A DNA stretch of 7,384 nt from Christensenella sp. UBA1750. GTDB lineage: Bacteria > Bacillota > Clostridia > Christensenellales > UBA1750. The DNA lies in contig DCHO01000001.1 of assembly GCA_002315655.1 (NCBI GenBank), positions 1-7,384 of the forward strand, read 5' to 3'. Below, piece after piece: positions 1 to 7,100 of the stretch. How positions within the stretch are numbered: position 1 is the stretch's first letter; every line of letters starts with the position of its first letter. The translations under genes and the position numbers were made by a program. Under the pieces are notes generated by a model. It worked only from the letters and a program-made list of their open reading frames with translations, was not told the origin of the DNA and made no database searches.

Positions 1-318
1 GACGGGATGCTGAAAGACGAGGAAATCTACAACATTTTCGATACCAAGGCAATCTTAAATCGCCCGGCCACCGTGGCGGTGGACAGCCGCTCCGGGTTGG
101 CGGGCATCGCGCACTGGCTCAACGGATATTTCCATCTGGACGGCGAGGAGGCCATGGACAAGCACCACAGCCTGATCGTGAAAGTCAAGGAAATGGTGGA
201 TGCGGAGTATGCCCGCGGGCGGAATACCGTCATGGGCGATGAGGAGCTGGAACAGATGGTGCATGAGGTCGATCCGGACTTCTTTGAGAGACTGATGGTG
301 CACAAGAGAGTGCTGTAA
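1..318 (+). CDS. 2-isopropylmalate synthase-like enzyme, C-terminal part (5' end outside window)
   Basis: The frame is open from base 1 (D-G-M-L-K-D-E-E-I-Y) and ends at TAA 316-318, so the ATG at 7 is almost certainly internal. The text D-G-M-L-K-D-E-E-I-Y-N-I-F-D-T followed by L-N-R-P-A-T-V-A-V and S-G-L-A-G-I-A-H-W-L-N resembles the region just after the conserved H-A-D-G segment of clostridial LeuA-type enzymes. These belong to the HMG-CoA lyase-like superfamily and condense acetyl-CoA with a 2-oxoacid. The catalytic TIM barrel lies upstream, outside the window. Only about 100 residues follow this segment, so the long allosteric LeuA dimer domain found in E. coli LeuA seems absent. The family match is fairly firm. 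The substrate (2-oxoisovalerate, 2-oxoglutarate or pyruvate) cannot be decided from this fragment, so homocitrate or citramalate synthase remain possible. A strong hairpin follows the stop directly. Confidence 0.68.
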   Translation, partial: DGMLKDEEIYNIFDTKAILNRPATVAVDSRSGLAGIAHWLNGYFHLDGEEAMDKHHSLIVKVKEMVDAEYARGRNTVMGDEELEQMVHEVDPDFFERLMVHKRVL

Positions 319-321
319 TAT

Positions 322-375
322 GCCAAAACGCCCCGGAGGTTCAGGCTTTTGCCTGAACCTCCGGGGCGTTTTGGC
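322..375. terminator. Perfect 25-bp stem-loop terminator, probably bidirectional
   Basis: Bases 322-346 are exactly complementary to 351-375, leaving a TTTT loop at 347-350. The inner 18 bp are GC-rich. The outer part contains AAAA at 325-328 paired with TTTT at 369-372, the usual layout for a terminator that works from both sides. It begins three bases after the leuA-like stop codon. It could also stop any read-through arriving from hflX on the other strand. The short U-tract is followed by GGCGGG, so efficiency is uncertain. Confidence 0.8.
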
Positions 376-460
376 GGGCGCGGCGTGTGTTGTTGTGGTT
401 GTTCATCTGCGGTGAGCCGCGCCCGGCGTGATTTGGGGCGTATGGGCAATAGGTACGGGG
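376..460 (+). repeat. Intergenic repeat R1, copy A
   Basis: This 85-bp stretch aligns without gaps to 2489-2573. Identical blocks are 376-392 with 2489-2505 (17 bp) and 412-426 with 2525-2539 (15 bp). A weaker match covers 444-460 with 2557-2573. The two strong blocks hold the arms of a 9-bp hairpin (376-384 with 416-424) that encloses a 31-nt loop of the same length but poorly conserved sequence in both copies. Both copies directly follow a long perfect hairpin on the same strand, so that hairpin may be part of the unit. No open reading frame of note lies inside. Confidence 0.75.
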
Positions 461-592
461 GAGGGACGAATGAATACTGAAGACTGAAAATTGAATAATG
501 AAGAATAAGGAGACGGGGGGAACGCCCCTTCAGTCATAGCAAGGGTAAACCCTTGCTATGACAGCTCCCCCGCACGCGGGGGAGCCTGACGC
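456..592 (+). repeat. Intergenic hairpin repeat R2, copy 1
   Basis: This is related to 3904-4052. Shared parts, in order, are CGGGGGAGG-GACGAA, an A-rich run built from GAATGAA/GAAGAATAAGG-like words, GGGGG-ACGCCC, CAGTCA, a hairpin, CAGCTC, CCCGCACGCGGG and GAGCCT-ACGC. Here the first hairpin is 533-545 with 550-562 (13 bp, loop TAAA) and the second is 564-572 with 577-585 (9 bp). The block resembles structured repeats that I recall as common in Oscillospiraceae genomes. It lies just past the hflX stop on the minus strand, where the paired stems could also end hflX transcription. R1 copy A abuts its left edge. Confidence 0.75.
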
Positions 593-610
593 CTGCGGGC
601 GGGAATGGGT

Positions 611-2374
611 CTATGGGTTCAGCATTTTGGCGGCACGGTCGGCGGAGGGAGCGTCCATGAGGACAGACAATACAGTGCCCTCGTCGGTGTAGGTTTCGGA
701 CTGGACGGTGCCGTACTTGTGGAGGAAGGAGACCACGTCGCCGCGGGTATAGGGGACGGTAAATTCCACGATCTCAAAGCCGGTGCGCAGGCGGTCGCGG
801 ATGGCGGCGAGCATTTCGTCCACGCCCTGTCCCGTCTTTGCGGAGATGAGGATGGTGTTGTCCTTGTCCACGGTGAGCTCGGGCACAAGGTCGCACTTGT
901 TGTAAACGTGCAAAAGGGGCTTATCGCCCGCACCCAAATCGGACAGGACGGAAAGGACGACCTCCTGCTGCTCGGCGAAGTTCTCATCGGCCACATCCTG
1001 CACCACGCAGAGCAAATCGGCGTGCAGCACCTCTTCCAGCGTGGCGCGGAAGGCGGTGACAAGCTCGTGGGGCAGTTTGGAGATGAAGCCCACGGTGTCC
1101 ACCAGCAGACAGTCCATGCCGCCGGGGAGGGTGATGCGGCGGGTCACGGGGTCAAGGGTTGCAAAGAGCTTGTCCTCGGAAAGCACGCCCGCGTCGGTTA
1201 GCAGATTGAGAATGGTGGACTTGCCCGCGTTGGTGTAGCCCACTAAGGCGACCACCGGGACGGCCTTTCTTTCGCGCTGCTCGCGGTGCAGCAGGCGTTG
1301 GCGGCGCACTTCCTCCAATTCCCGCCCGATGTCCACAATGCGGCGGCGGATGCGGCGGCGATCCACCTCCAGCTTGGTTTCGCCGGGGCCTCTTGTTCCG
1401 ATGCCGCCGCCCAAGCGGGAGAGCACCGCGCCAAGGCCGGTTAAGCGGGGAAGCTGGTATTGCATCTGCGCCAGCTCGACCTGCAATTTGCCCTCGCGTG
1501 TGGAGGCGCGTTGGGCGAAAATGTCTAAAATCAAGGCGGTGCGATCCACCACGCGGCAGCCGAAAATTTCTTCTAAGTTCCGTACCTGTGCGCCGGTCAG
1601 CTCGTCGTCCATGATGATGATGTCAATGTCCGCGCTCTGGGCAAGCAGGGCGATTTCCCGGGCTTTGCCCGTGCCGATGTAGGTGCCGGGGTCGATTTTG
1701 GGGCGATTCTGGGAGAAACGTGCCACGACCTGTGCGCCGGCGGTCTCGGCCAGACGCTGCAATTCCAACAAGGAGGGCGTGTTTTCGTGCTCGGCAACGC
1801 CGATTAGGAACGCACGCTCTTTTTCGTGCTGCTCGGGGGGGAGCGCACCGGCAATGCGGCGGTCGGCTTCCGAAATGGTCAAGATCAGGTTTTCCTGCGG
1901 AATCTGCGTCACGGGATAGGGCTTGGTGAGCAGAAGCCCGTATTCGCCGCTTTGTCCCGGCTCGTCCAAGAACGCGGCGGAAACCGTGGTGGCGTGGCCT
2001 TCTGCCGTGACCCCGATGGCGCACATGGAATCCAGCCGCAGGGTGCGCAGGGATTGCAGGTCAACGGAGGAAAGCGTGCTGTCGCCGCCGGGATGGGTGT
2101 GGATGCAGCGCACGCCGCACAGACGGGTCAGCGAGCGTCGGGAGTGGATGCCGGGGAGGGAGACCGTGCTGCTGTCCCCCACGGTGATGTCCAAAATGCT
2201 GCCGGCGCGGGTGATGTAGACGGAAATTTCCCTGCCTAAATAACCCGTGAAGGCCGCCATGGCTTCGATGAGCGCAGGAGGAAGAAATTCGTCCCTGCCG
2301 CACTCGATTTTGAGCATGGTCTCCATCTGGGTTAAGACGGACTGGCGGATGCCGCTGATGTTGCCCTGTATCAT
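611..2374 (-). CDS. hflX: GTPase HflX, long clostridial form with JAMM-like N-terminal domain
   Basis: This is a cytoplasmic TRAFAC-class GTPase that, in studied bacteria, binds the 50S subunit and splits stalled or stressed 70S ribosomes. The protein has 587 residues, against about 426 in E. coli; the extra length is N-terminal. The order is: extension 1 to about 185; HflX N-domain about 187-315 (E-R-A-F-L-I-G-V at 186-193, G-T-G-K at 234-237); glycine-rich R-L-G-G-G-I-G-T-R-G-P-G-E at 320-332; charged helical segment about 338-370; G domain from about 372. GTPase motifs are G1 G-Y-T-N-A-G-K-S-T (379-387), G2 Thr406, G3 D-T-V-G-F (426-430), G4 N-K-C-D (492-495) and G5 S-A-K (511-513). All look intact. 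Start at ATG 2374 is chosen for its GGAGG 10 nt upstream and the promoter just before it; a longer reading from 2515 would run through a terminator and a repeat. The extension carries E49, H92-T-H94, S102 and D105 in JAMM/MPN+ spacing. Stop is TAG at 611-613. Confidence 0.95.
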   Translation of the reverse strand: MIQGNISGIRQSVLTQMETMLKIECGRDEFLPPALIEAMAAFTGYLGREISVYITRAGSILDITVGDSSTVSLPGIHSRRSLTRLCGVRCIHTHPGGDSTLSSVDLQSLRTLRLDSMCAIGVTAEGHATTVSAAFLDEPGQSGEYGLLLTKPYPVTQIPQENLILTISEADRRIAGALPPEQHEKERAFLIGVAEHENTPSLLELQRLAETAGAQVVARFSQNRPKIDPGTYIGTGKAREIALLAQSADIDIIIMDDELTGAQVRNLEEIFGCRVVDRTALILDIFAQRASTREGKLQVELAQMQYQLPRLTGLGAVLSRLGGGIGTRGPGETKLEVDRRRIRRRIVDIGRELEEVRRQRLLHREQRERKAVPVVALVGYTNAGKSTILNLLTDAGVLSEDKLFATLDPVTRRITLPGGMDCLLVDTVGFISKLPHELVTAFRATLEEVLHADLLCVVQDVADENFAEQQEVVLSVLSDLGAGDKPLLHVYNKCDLVPELTVDKDNTILISAKTGQGVDEMLAAIRDRLRTGFEIVEFTVPYTRGDVVSFLHKYGTVQSETYTDEGTVLSVLMDAPSADRAAKMLNP

Positions 2375-2384
2375 TGCTGTTGTG

Positions 2385-2389
2385 CCTCC
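2385..2389 (-). promoter_or_regulatory. Ribosome binding site of hflX
   Basis: On the minus strand GGAGG lies 10 nt before the ATG at 2374. No comparable site was seen before the other in-frame ATG at 2515, so this site decides the start. Confidence 0.75.
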
Positions 2390-2410
2390 GAACTGATGCG
2401 CTTTTGCCTT

Positions 2411-2439
2411 ATTGTAGCAGAAAAACCGTTCGTTTGCAA
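2411..2439 (-). promoter_or_regulatory. Sigma-A type promoter of hflX
   Basis: Read on the minus strand: -35 TTGCAA (2434-2439, four of six consensus bases), a 17-nt spacer, an extended -10 TGC, and -10 TACAAT (2411-2416, five of six). The predicted start of transcription is near 2404, giving a leader of about 30 nt. The murA-side terminator ends only a few bases upstream of the -35, so hflX appears to be transcribed independently of murA. Confidence 0.72.
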
Positions 2440-2442
2440 ATA

Positions 2443-2488
2443 CGCACCCCCGGAGCCTCCCCTTTTTGGGGGAGGCTCCGGGGGTGCG
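2443..2488. terminator. Perfect 20-bp stem-loop between murA and hflX
   Basis: Bases 2443-2462 pair exactly with 2469-2488 around the loop TTTTTG. In the murA direction (minus strand) the stem is followed by TATTTGC, a weak U-rich stretch, so it is a plausible murA terminator. It lies about 100 bp past the murA stop and immediately upstream of the hflX -35. It has the same position relative to R1 copy B as the 322-375 hairpin has to R1 copy A, and the outer arm (ACGC then CCCCGGAG) is similar in both. Confidence 0.68.
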
Positions 2489-2573
2489 GGGCGCGGCGTG
2501 TGTTGCGGTGGACATTCGTCTTTTGTGAGCCGCGCCCGGTGGGGCTGTGGTGGGATGGGCAACAGGAACGCGG
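2489..2573 (+). repeat. Intergenic repeat R1, copy B
   Basis: This is the second 85-bp copy of R1, on the same strand as 376-460. Arms 2489-2497 and 2529-2537 form the 9-bp stem with a 31-nt loop. The stem arms and their flanks are identical between copies, while only about half of the central loop positions match. It fills most of the 213-bp gap between the hflX start and the murA stop. Unlike copy A it is not followed by an R2 element. Confidence 0.75.
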
Positions 2574-2587
2574 GATGTGCGCCGCCG

Positions 2588-3838
2588 TTACGGATCGGGC
2601 AGGACGATGGGGGCACCTACGCCGGTGAGATTGCGTTCTAAGTTCGTGTAGCCCCGCAGAAGATGAGGGACGCCGGATAGGCGCGTTTCGCCCTCGGCGC
2701 AAAGCCCCGTCAGCAGCAGAGCCGCCCCGGCGCGCAGGTCTGTGGCTTCCACGGAGGCACCGCGAAGCGCGGGAACGCCCGAAACCGCTGCCGTGCCGCC
2801 TTCCACAAAGATATTCGCACCCATCTTGCGCAGTTCGGGCAGGTAGCGGAAACGATCCTCGAAAATGCGCTCGGTGACGAAGGATTCTCCGGGAACAGTG
2901 GAGAGCAGCGCGACAAGCGGGGGCTGCAAATCGGTGGGGAAGCCGGGGTACGGGGCGGTGAACAGGCTCACAGGATGAAGCTTTGCGCCGCGAATGCGAA
3001 GGCCGTCTGTGTCGGGGATGATCTTTGCGCCGATCTGGGAGAGAATATGCAGGACGGAGGACAGGTGGGAAGGGTTCGCGCCGCGAAGGAACACGTCCCC
3101 GCCCGTGGCCAAGGTCATCATGGCGTAGGTTCCGGCGGCGATGCGGTCGGAAATGGGGGTGTGAGAAGCGCCGTGGAGAGCGGGCACGCCCTGAATCGTG
3201 AGATGTGTGGTGCCCGCGCCCAATATGCGTGCGCCCATGCGGTTCAGAAGGGAAATAAGGTCGGTGATCTCCGGCTCCCGGGCGGCGTTGTCCAGAACGG
3301 TTTCGCCCTGCGCCATGACGGAGATGAGCAGCAGATTTTCCGTAGCGCCCACGGAAGGGGAGTCCAAACGGATGTGCGTGCCGCGCAAATTGTCACAGCG
3401 GGCGATGAGGGCATCGTCCGCCACGGAAAACCTGACCCCTAAGGCGCAGAAGCCCTTGATGTGCTGATCCAAGGGGCGGGAGCCGATGGCGCAGCCGCCG
3501 GGGAGCAGCAGACGTGCCTCGCCGCACCGCGCCAGCAGCGGCCCTATGAGCAGGACGGAGGCACGGAGGCGGTCGGCGTGTTCGGGGGAAAAGGAGGCGG
3601 CGGAAATGGTATCGGCGCAAAGTGTGACCGAAGACAATTCGCGGGAGACGGTGACGCCCAAGGAGGAAATGAGGGCAAGCATATTGTCGATGTCGGTCAA
3701 GTCGGGGACATTCAGGAGCGTCACGGGATCTTTGGTCAGCAGGGCGGCGGCGAGGGCGGGCAGGGAAGCGTTTTTCGAGCGCTGGACGGGAATTTCGCCG
3801 CATAAAGGCGGGCTTTTTTTCAGAATATAGGGTTGCAT
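2588..3838 (-). CDS. murA: UDP-N-acetylglucosamine 1-carboxyvinyltransferase (MurA-type)
   Basis: This cytoplasmic enzyme transfers enolpyruvate from PEP to UDP-GlcNAc, the first committed step of peptidoglycan precursor synthesis and the target of fosfomycin. The protein has 416 residues, normal for the family. The N-terminus reads G-E-I-P-V then K22-N23 and L-P-A-L-A-A-A-L-L. The catalytic loop L-P-G-G-C-A-I-G-S-R-P-L-D-Q-H places the reactive cysteine at C116 and a conserved arginine at R121. V-G-A-T (163-166), N-A-A-R-E-P-E-I (184-191), D-R-I (231-233) and F-P-T-D-L-Q (300-305, with D303 matching the catalytic aspartate) follow. A second E-R-I-F-E-D-R-F and M-G-A segment and a C-terminal R-G-Y complete the two-lobed EPT fold. 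Two family-conserved spots are changed: the G-A before K-N is R-S, and the E in D-R-I-E-x-G-T is A. Firmicutes often carry two MurA paralogues, and this divergent copy may be one. Start ATG 3838 has AAGGAGA at 3848-3854. Stop is TAA at 2588-2590. Confidence 0.92.
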   Translation of the reverse strand: MQPYILKKSPPLCGEIPVQRSKNASLPALAAALLTKDPVTLLNVPDLTDIDNMLALISSLGVTVSRELSSVTLCADTISAASFSPEHADRLRASVLLIGPLLARCGEARLLLPGGCAIGSRPLDQHIKGFCALGVRFSVADDALIARCDNLRGTHIRLDSPSVGATENLLLISVMAQGETVLDNAAREPEITDLISLLNRMGARILGAGTTHLTIQGVPALHGASHTPISDRIAAGTYAMMTLATGGDVFLRGANPSHLSSVLHILSQIGAKIIPDTDGLRIRGAKLHPVSLFTAPYPGFPTDLQPPLVALLSTVPGESFVTERIFEDRFRYLPELRKMGANIFVEGGTAAVSGVPALRGASVEATDLRAGAALLLTGLCAEGETRLSGVPHLLRGYTNLERNLTGVGAPIVLPDP

Positions 3839-3903
3839 GGTGCGAGTTCTCCTTCTTTGGTGGGTTTGGGGATAGGATGTGCGGGAGAGGGGAGAATGAT
3901 GCG

Positions 3904-4052
3904 CGGGGGAGGACGAAGGAATGAATATTGGAATGAATATTGAAAACTGAAAAATGAAGAATGAAGAATAAGGAACGAGGGGGACGCCCTCTCAGTCAAA
4001 TTTCAACAAGTTGAAATTTGCCAGCTCTCCCGCACGCGGGCGAGCCTTACGC
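3904..4052 (+). repeat. Intergenic hairpin repeat R2, copy 2
   Basis: This matches 456-592 in the order of blocks and in most flanking words. The first hairpin is 3997-4006 with 4011-4020 (10 bp, loop CAAG) and has an unrelated stem sequence to copy 1, yet is still perfectly paired. The second hairpin, 4024-4032 with 4037-4045, has a single T/C mismatch. Here the A-rich left part is expanded by short tandem duplications. The element sits about 70 bp upstream of the putative promoter of the CotH-kinase gene. Confidence 0.75.
3918..3966 (+). repeat. Short tandem duplications in the A-rich arm of R2 copy 2
   Basis: The 12-mer GGAATGAATATT occurs twice in a row (3918-3929, 3930-3941). After a short gap the 7-mer AATGAAG occurs twice (3953-3959, 3960-3966). 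R2 copy 1 has single, diverged versions of these words, so the duplications look recent and probably arose by strand slippage. Confidence 0.7.
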
Positions 4053-4121
4053 ACAAGGGGAACGAAAGTTATTTCAAAGTCGTTAAAATTGACAGGTATG
4101 GTTTTTCGGGATGGGAAGTTG

Positions 4122-4130
4122 TGGTAAAAT
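4122..4130 (+). promoter_or_regulatory. Likely extended -10 promoter of the CotH-kinase gene
   Basis: TGG directly precedes TAAAAT (4125-4130; five of six bases match TATAAT). No good -35 lies 16-18 nt upstream (TTTTTC at 4102-4107), so activity would rest on the extended -10 or on an activator. The predicted start of transcription is near 4137, with a leader of about 48 nt. Confidence 0.42.
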
Positions 4131-4172
4131 ATCCCTGTATAAATCCGTTCGATTTCAGGCTTGAAACAGAAA

Positions 4173-4179
4173 AGGAAAG
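4173..4179 (+). promoter_or_regulatory. Ribosome binding site of the CotH-kinase gene
   Basis: AGGAAAG lies 5-8 nt before the ATG at 4185. It selects this ATG over an in-frame TTG at 4161, which has no ribosome binding site before it and would place this purine-rich site inside the coding region. Confidence 0.65.
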
Positions 4180-4184
4180 ACGAA

Positions 4185-7100
4185 ATGAAGCGTAAAGCAT
4201 CGAATATTGTGGTCGCGCTGACGCTGCTGGTGGCGGTCATCGTGATTGCCATAAAGGCTTGGGATAGTCAGTTGGCTCCCGAAATTCAGGTCAGCGACAA
4301 ATCCGAGGAGCAATCCGCGCAGAATGCGGGCGAAGTGGCTCTGCCCGAGGGTGCGGCGGGGCTGGTGCTCTCCGAATTCATGTGCGAAAACGACGGCGCG
4401 GTGCGGGACGAGGACGGCGATTACGGCAAATGGGTGGAGGTTTACAATTCCACTTCCGCCGAGCTTTCCCTCAACGGGTATTCTCTCTCCGACCGCGAGG
4501 ATGATGCAACCAAGTTTGTGTTCCCGGCGATGAATTTGCAGCCCGGGGAATATAAGGTGATTTTCTTATCCGGCAAAAACCGCAAAAGCGCAGGCAGCGA
4601 ATTGCACACCGGCTTTAAGGTCAATTCCGAGGAAACGCTGTATCTCTTCTCCGGCTCCAATGTGGTGGACTCCGTTTCCGGCACCGAGACCGCGGTGAAC
4701 GTTTCCAAGATCAAGGTGGGAACAACCTGGAGCGAGACGAAATACTATTCCCCCGGCTTTGCCAATGACGAAAACGGCTACAACAGCTACAAGGCGCAGT
4801 TCGACAAGCGCAGCGAAAGCGCGTTGCGCATCAACGAGGTGCAGTCCGCAAACGCCACCTGCCTATCCGACGAGCAGGGGCTATACCCCGACTGGATCGA
4901 GATCAAAAATACAGGCTCCAACACGGTGGATCTCACCGGCTACGGGCTTTCCGACGACCCGGCAAAGCCGATGCAGTGGTGCTTCCCTTCCGTAACGCTG
5001 GCTCCGGGCGAATACATAGTGGTCTTCTGCGACAAACAGAACCTATTTGACACCGAAATTTTCCACACCAACTTTTCTCTGTCCTCCGGCGGGGAAACCC
5101 TCTGCCTGTATTCGGGTGAAGGGTATCTTCTGGACGAGGTGACGGTGCCCGAGCTTCAAAAGGACACCTCCTACGGACGCTCGCCCGACGGAATCGGCGA
5201 ATTTGCCGTGATGAGCGACCCCACCCCTGACATGGCGAACAACGAGGAGAGCGTGAAAATGCTCTCCGCGGCGTTTTTTGCGGAGCACAACCGCGGCATT
5301 TACATTTCCGAGCTGATGACCTCCAACAAGGAAGCACTGAAAATCGGCGAGGAATCCCCCGACTGGGTGGAGATCACCAACCGCGGCGGGGAAACGGTGT
5401 CCCTGCTGAACTATTCCCTGACCAACAAGGCCACTGCCACGGCCAAATACATTTTTCCCGATGTGACCCTTGCCCCTGGTGAAAGCACGATTTTGTATCT
5501 AACCGGCGGAGATAAGGACTTGGGCGAAGAATATGCCGCCGCGTCGGTGGATTTTAAGGCCTCCTCTGCGGGCGAAAAGCTCTATCTTTATGATGCGAAC
5601 CGCATTTGTGTGGACAAGGTTTCCGTCCCCTCCCTCATTTCCGATGTTTCCTACGGCCGGGACGAAAGCTGCACCGGCTTTTTTTATTATGCGGAATCCA
5701 CGCCGGGGGAGCCGAACCGCACGCAGGAATACTTGGGCATCTGTGCAGAGCCCGTGTTTTCCGAGCGGGGCGGCATTAAGCTTTCTGACGTGAACGTGTC
5801 CTTAACCGCGCAGGACGGCGCGACGATTTATTACACCACCGACTGCTCCACGCCCACGACAGGTTCCTCTGTGTGGACGGGAGAAATGTTCTTATCGAAA
5901 AACACCGTTATCCGCGCCATTGCGGTGAAGGACGGGTATTTGACCTCCTACACCGCGACCCACACCTATCTGCCCGAGGCTTCCCATACCGTGCGGGTGG
6001 TGTCACTGGTGACGGACGACAAGTACCTTTTCTCCGACTCCATGGGAATGTACGCCAACGGCCCCAATTATCAGGAGGCCTTCCCCCACGGCAGCCCCGG
6101 ACGCGGCGCGAACTTCTGGATGAGCTGGGAATACCCCGTGCACATCGAGGTGTGGGAGAACGACGGCACGGAGCTGGTGGAGCAGGACGGGTCGTTTAAG
6201 CTGAACGGGCAGTATTCCAGAGCCGCTGACCAGAAATCCTTTGCGGTGTATGCCCGAAGCGACTACGGAGATAATGACCGCTTTTATGCCCCGCTGTTTT
6301 CCGACCGGGATTACGACAGCTACAAGGCCTTTGTGCTGCGCTCCACCGGACAGGACAACAACCGCGCCCGGATGCGCGACGCCTTCATCACAGGGCTGAT
6401 GAAGGGCGAAGATGTGATGTATCAGGAGACCGAGGTGTGCGTGCTGTACCTAAACGGGGAATACTGGGGACAGTACAATATGCGCGAGCGGGTCAACAAG
6501 TGGTCGATTGCCCAGTGGGAGGGCATCACGGACGAGGACGTCATTGACAATATCGACCTGTTAAAGGGCAACGGAAACTCCACCGCAAGAACGCTAAACG
6601 GCGATTACAAGGAATATCAGGACTTGATTTCCTACTGCAAGTCCCATTCCCTGCGGGACGAGGACAACCTGAAATACGTCACCGACCGGGTGGATGTGCA
6701 GAACTATTTCGATTATCAGATTCAGGAAATTTTCTGGGCGAACTCCGACAACGGCAACATCAAGTATTACCGCGTGCCGGGCGGCAAATGGAAGTGGATC
6801 CTCTTTGACATGGACTGGGCGATGAACGCTTCCACCTCCCTGCCCGTGTCGTGGGACACCTTCACCTCCGTCTTCAATCCCAACGGCACCGGCGTGTCGG
6901 ACGCCTTCGACACCACACTGTCCGTGGCGCTGCTTAAAAACGACGACATGAAGGAGCTGTTCTTACAGCGGCTGTCGTACTTTATGAACAATGTCTACAC
7001 CGAGGGAAAGATGCTGGGCGCGATTGAGGAAATGTACGAAACCATGAAGCCCGAGATGGCGCAGCACTACGAAAAGTGGCCGTCGGACGGCTCTGTGGAA

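Larger units (their letters stand above)
3839..4184. other. Divergent intergenic region between murA and the CotH-kinase gene
   Basis: This gap of 346 bp holds the murA ribosome binding site (AAGGAGA on the minus strand, 3848-3854), the R2 copy 2 element in its middle, and the promoter and ribosome binding site of the plus-strand gene at its right end. I did not find a convincing murA promoter; the minus-strand sequence from about 3860 to 3960 has only AT-rich words without a matching -35/-10 pair. No small gene or riboswitch was recognised. Confidence 0.6.

Noticed and set aside
27..449. Minus-strand frame across the leuA-like end and R1 copy A
   Set aside because: It runs through a terminator and a repeat and lies antisense to a recognisable enzyme fragment; no family match.
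605..1201. Long open plus-strand frame opposite hflX
   Set aside because: It is a GC-rich shadow of hflX, with low-complexity Gly/His/Val text and no family match; the minus-strand frame carries all GTPase motifs.
2375..2515. Longer hflX start at 2515
   Set aside because: The added residues are encoded by the R1 repeat, a terminator hairpin and the promoter, with no good ribosome binding site; the text is Pro/Arg/Gly-rich and unlike HflX.
2975..3442. Plus-strand frame opposite murA
   Set aside because: Shadow frame; no recognisable domain and the MurA frame explains the region.
4089..4094. Perfect TTGACA as a -35 box
   Set aside because: The nearest good -10 (TAAAAT, 4125-4130) is 30 nt away, far beyond the 16-18 nt needed, and no -10 lies at the right distance.
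4161..4184. TTG at 4161 as start of the CotH-kinase gene
   Set aside because: No ribosome binding site precedes it, while AGGAAAG before the ATG at 4185 fits well; the shorter start also gives a cleaner N-terminal anchor.
4053..4184. Riboswitch or T-box leader before the CotH-kinase gene
   Set aside because: No conserved riboswitch core or T-box sequence was seen, and the predicted leader of about 48 nt is too short.
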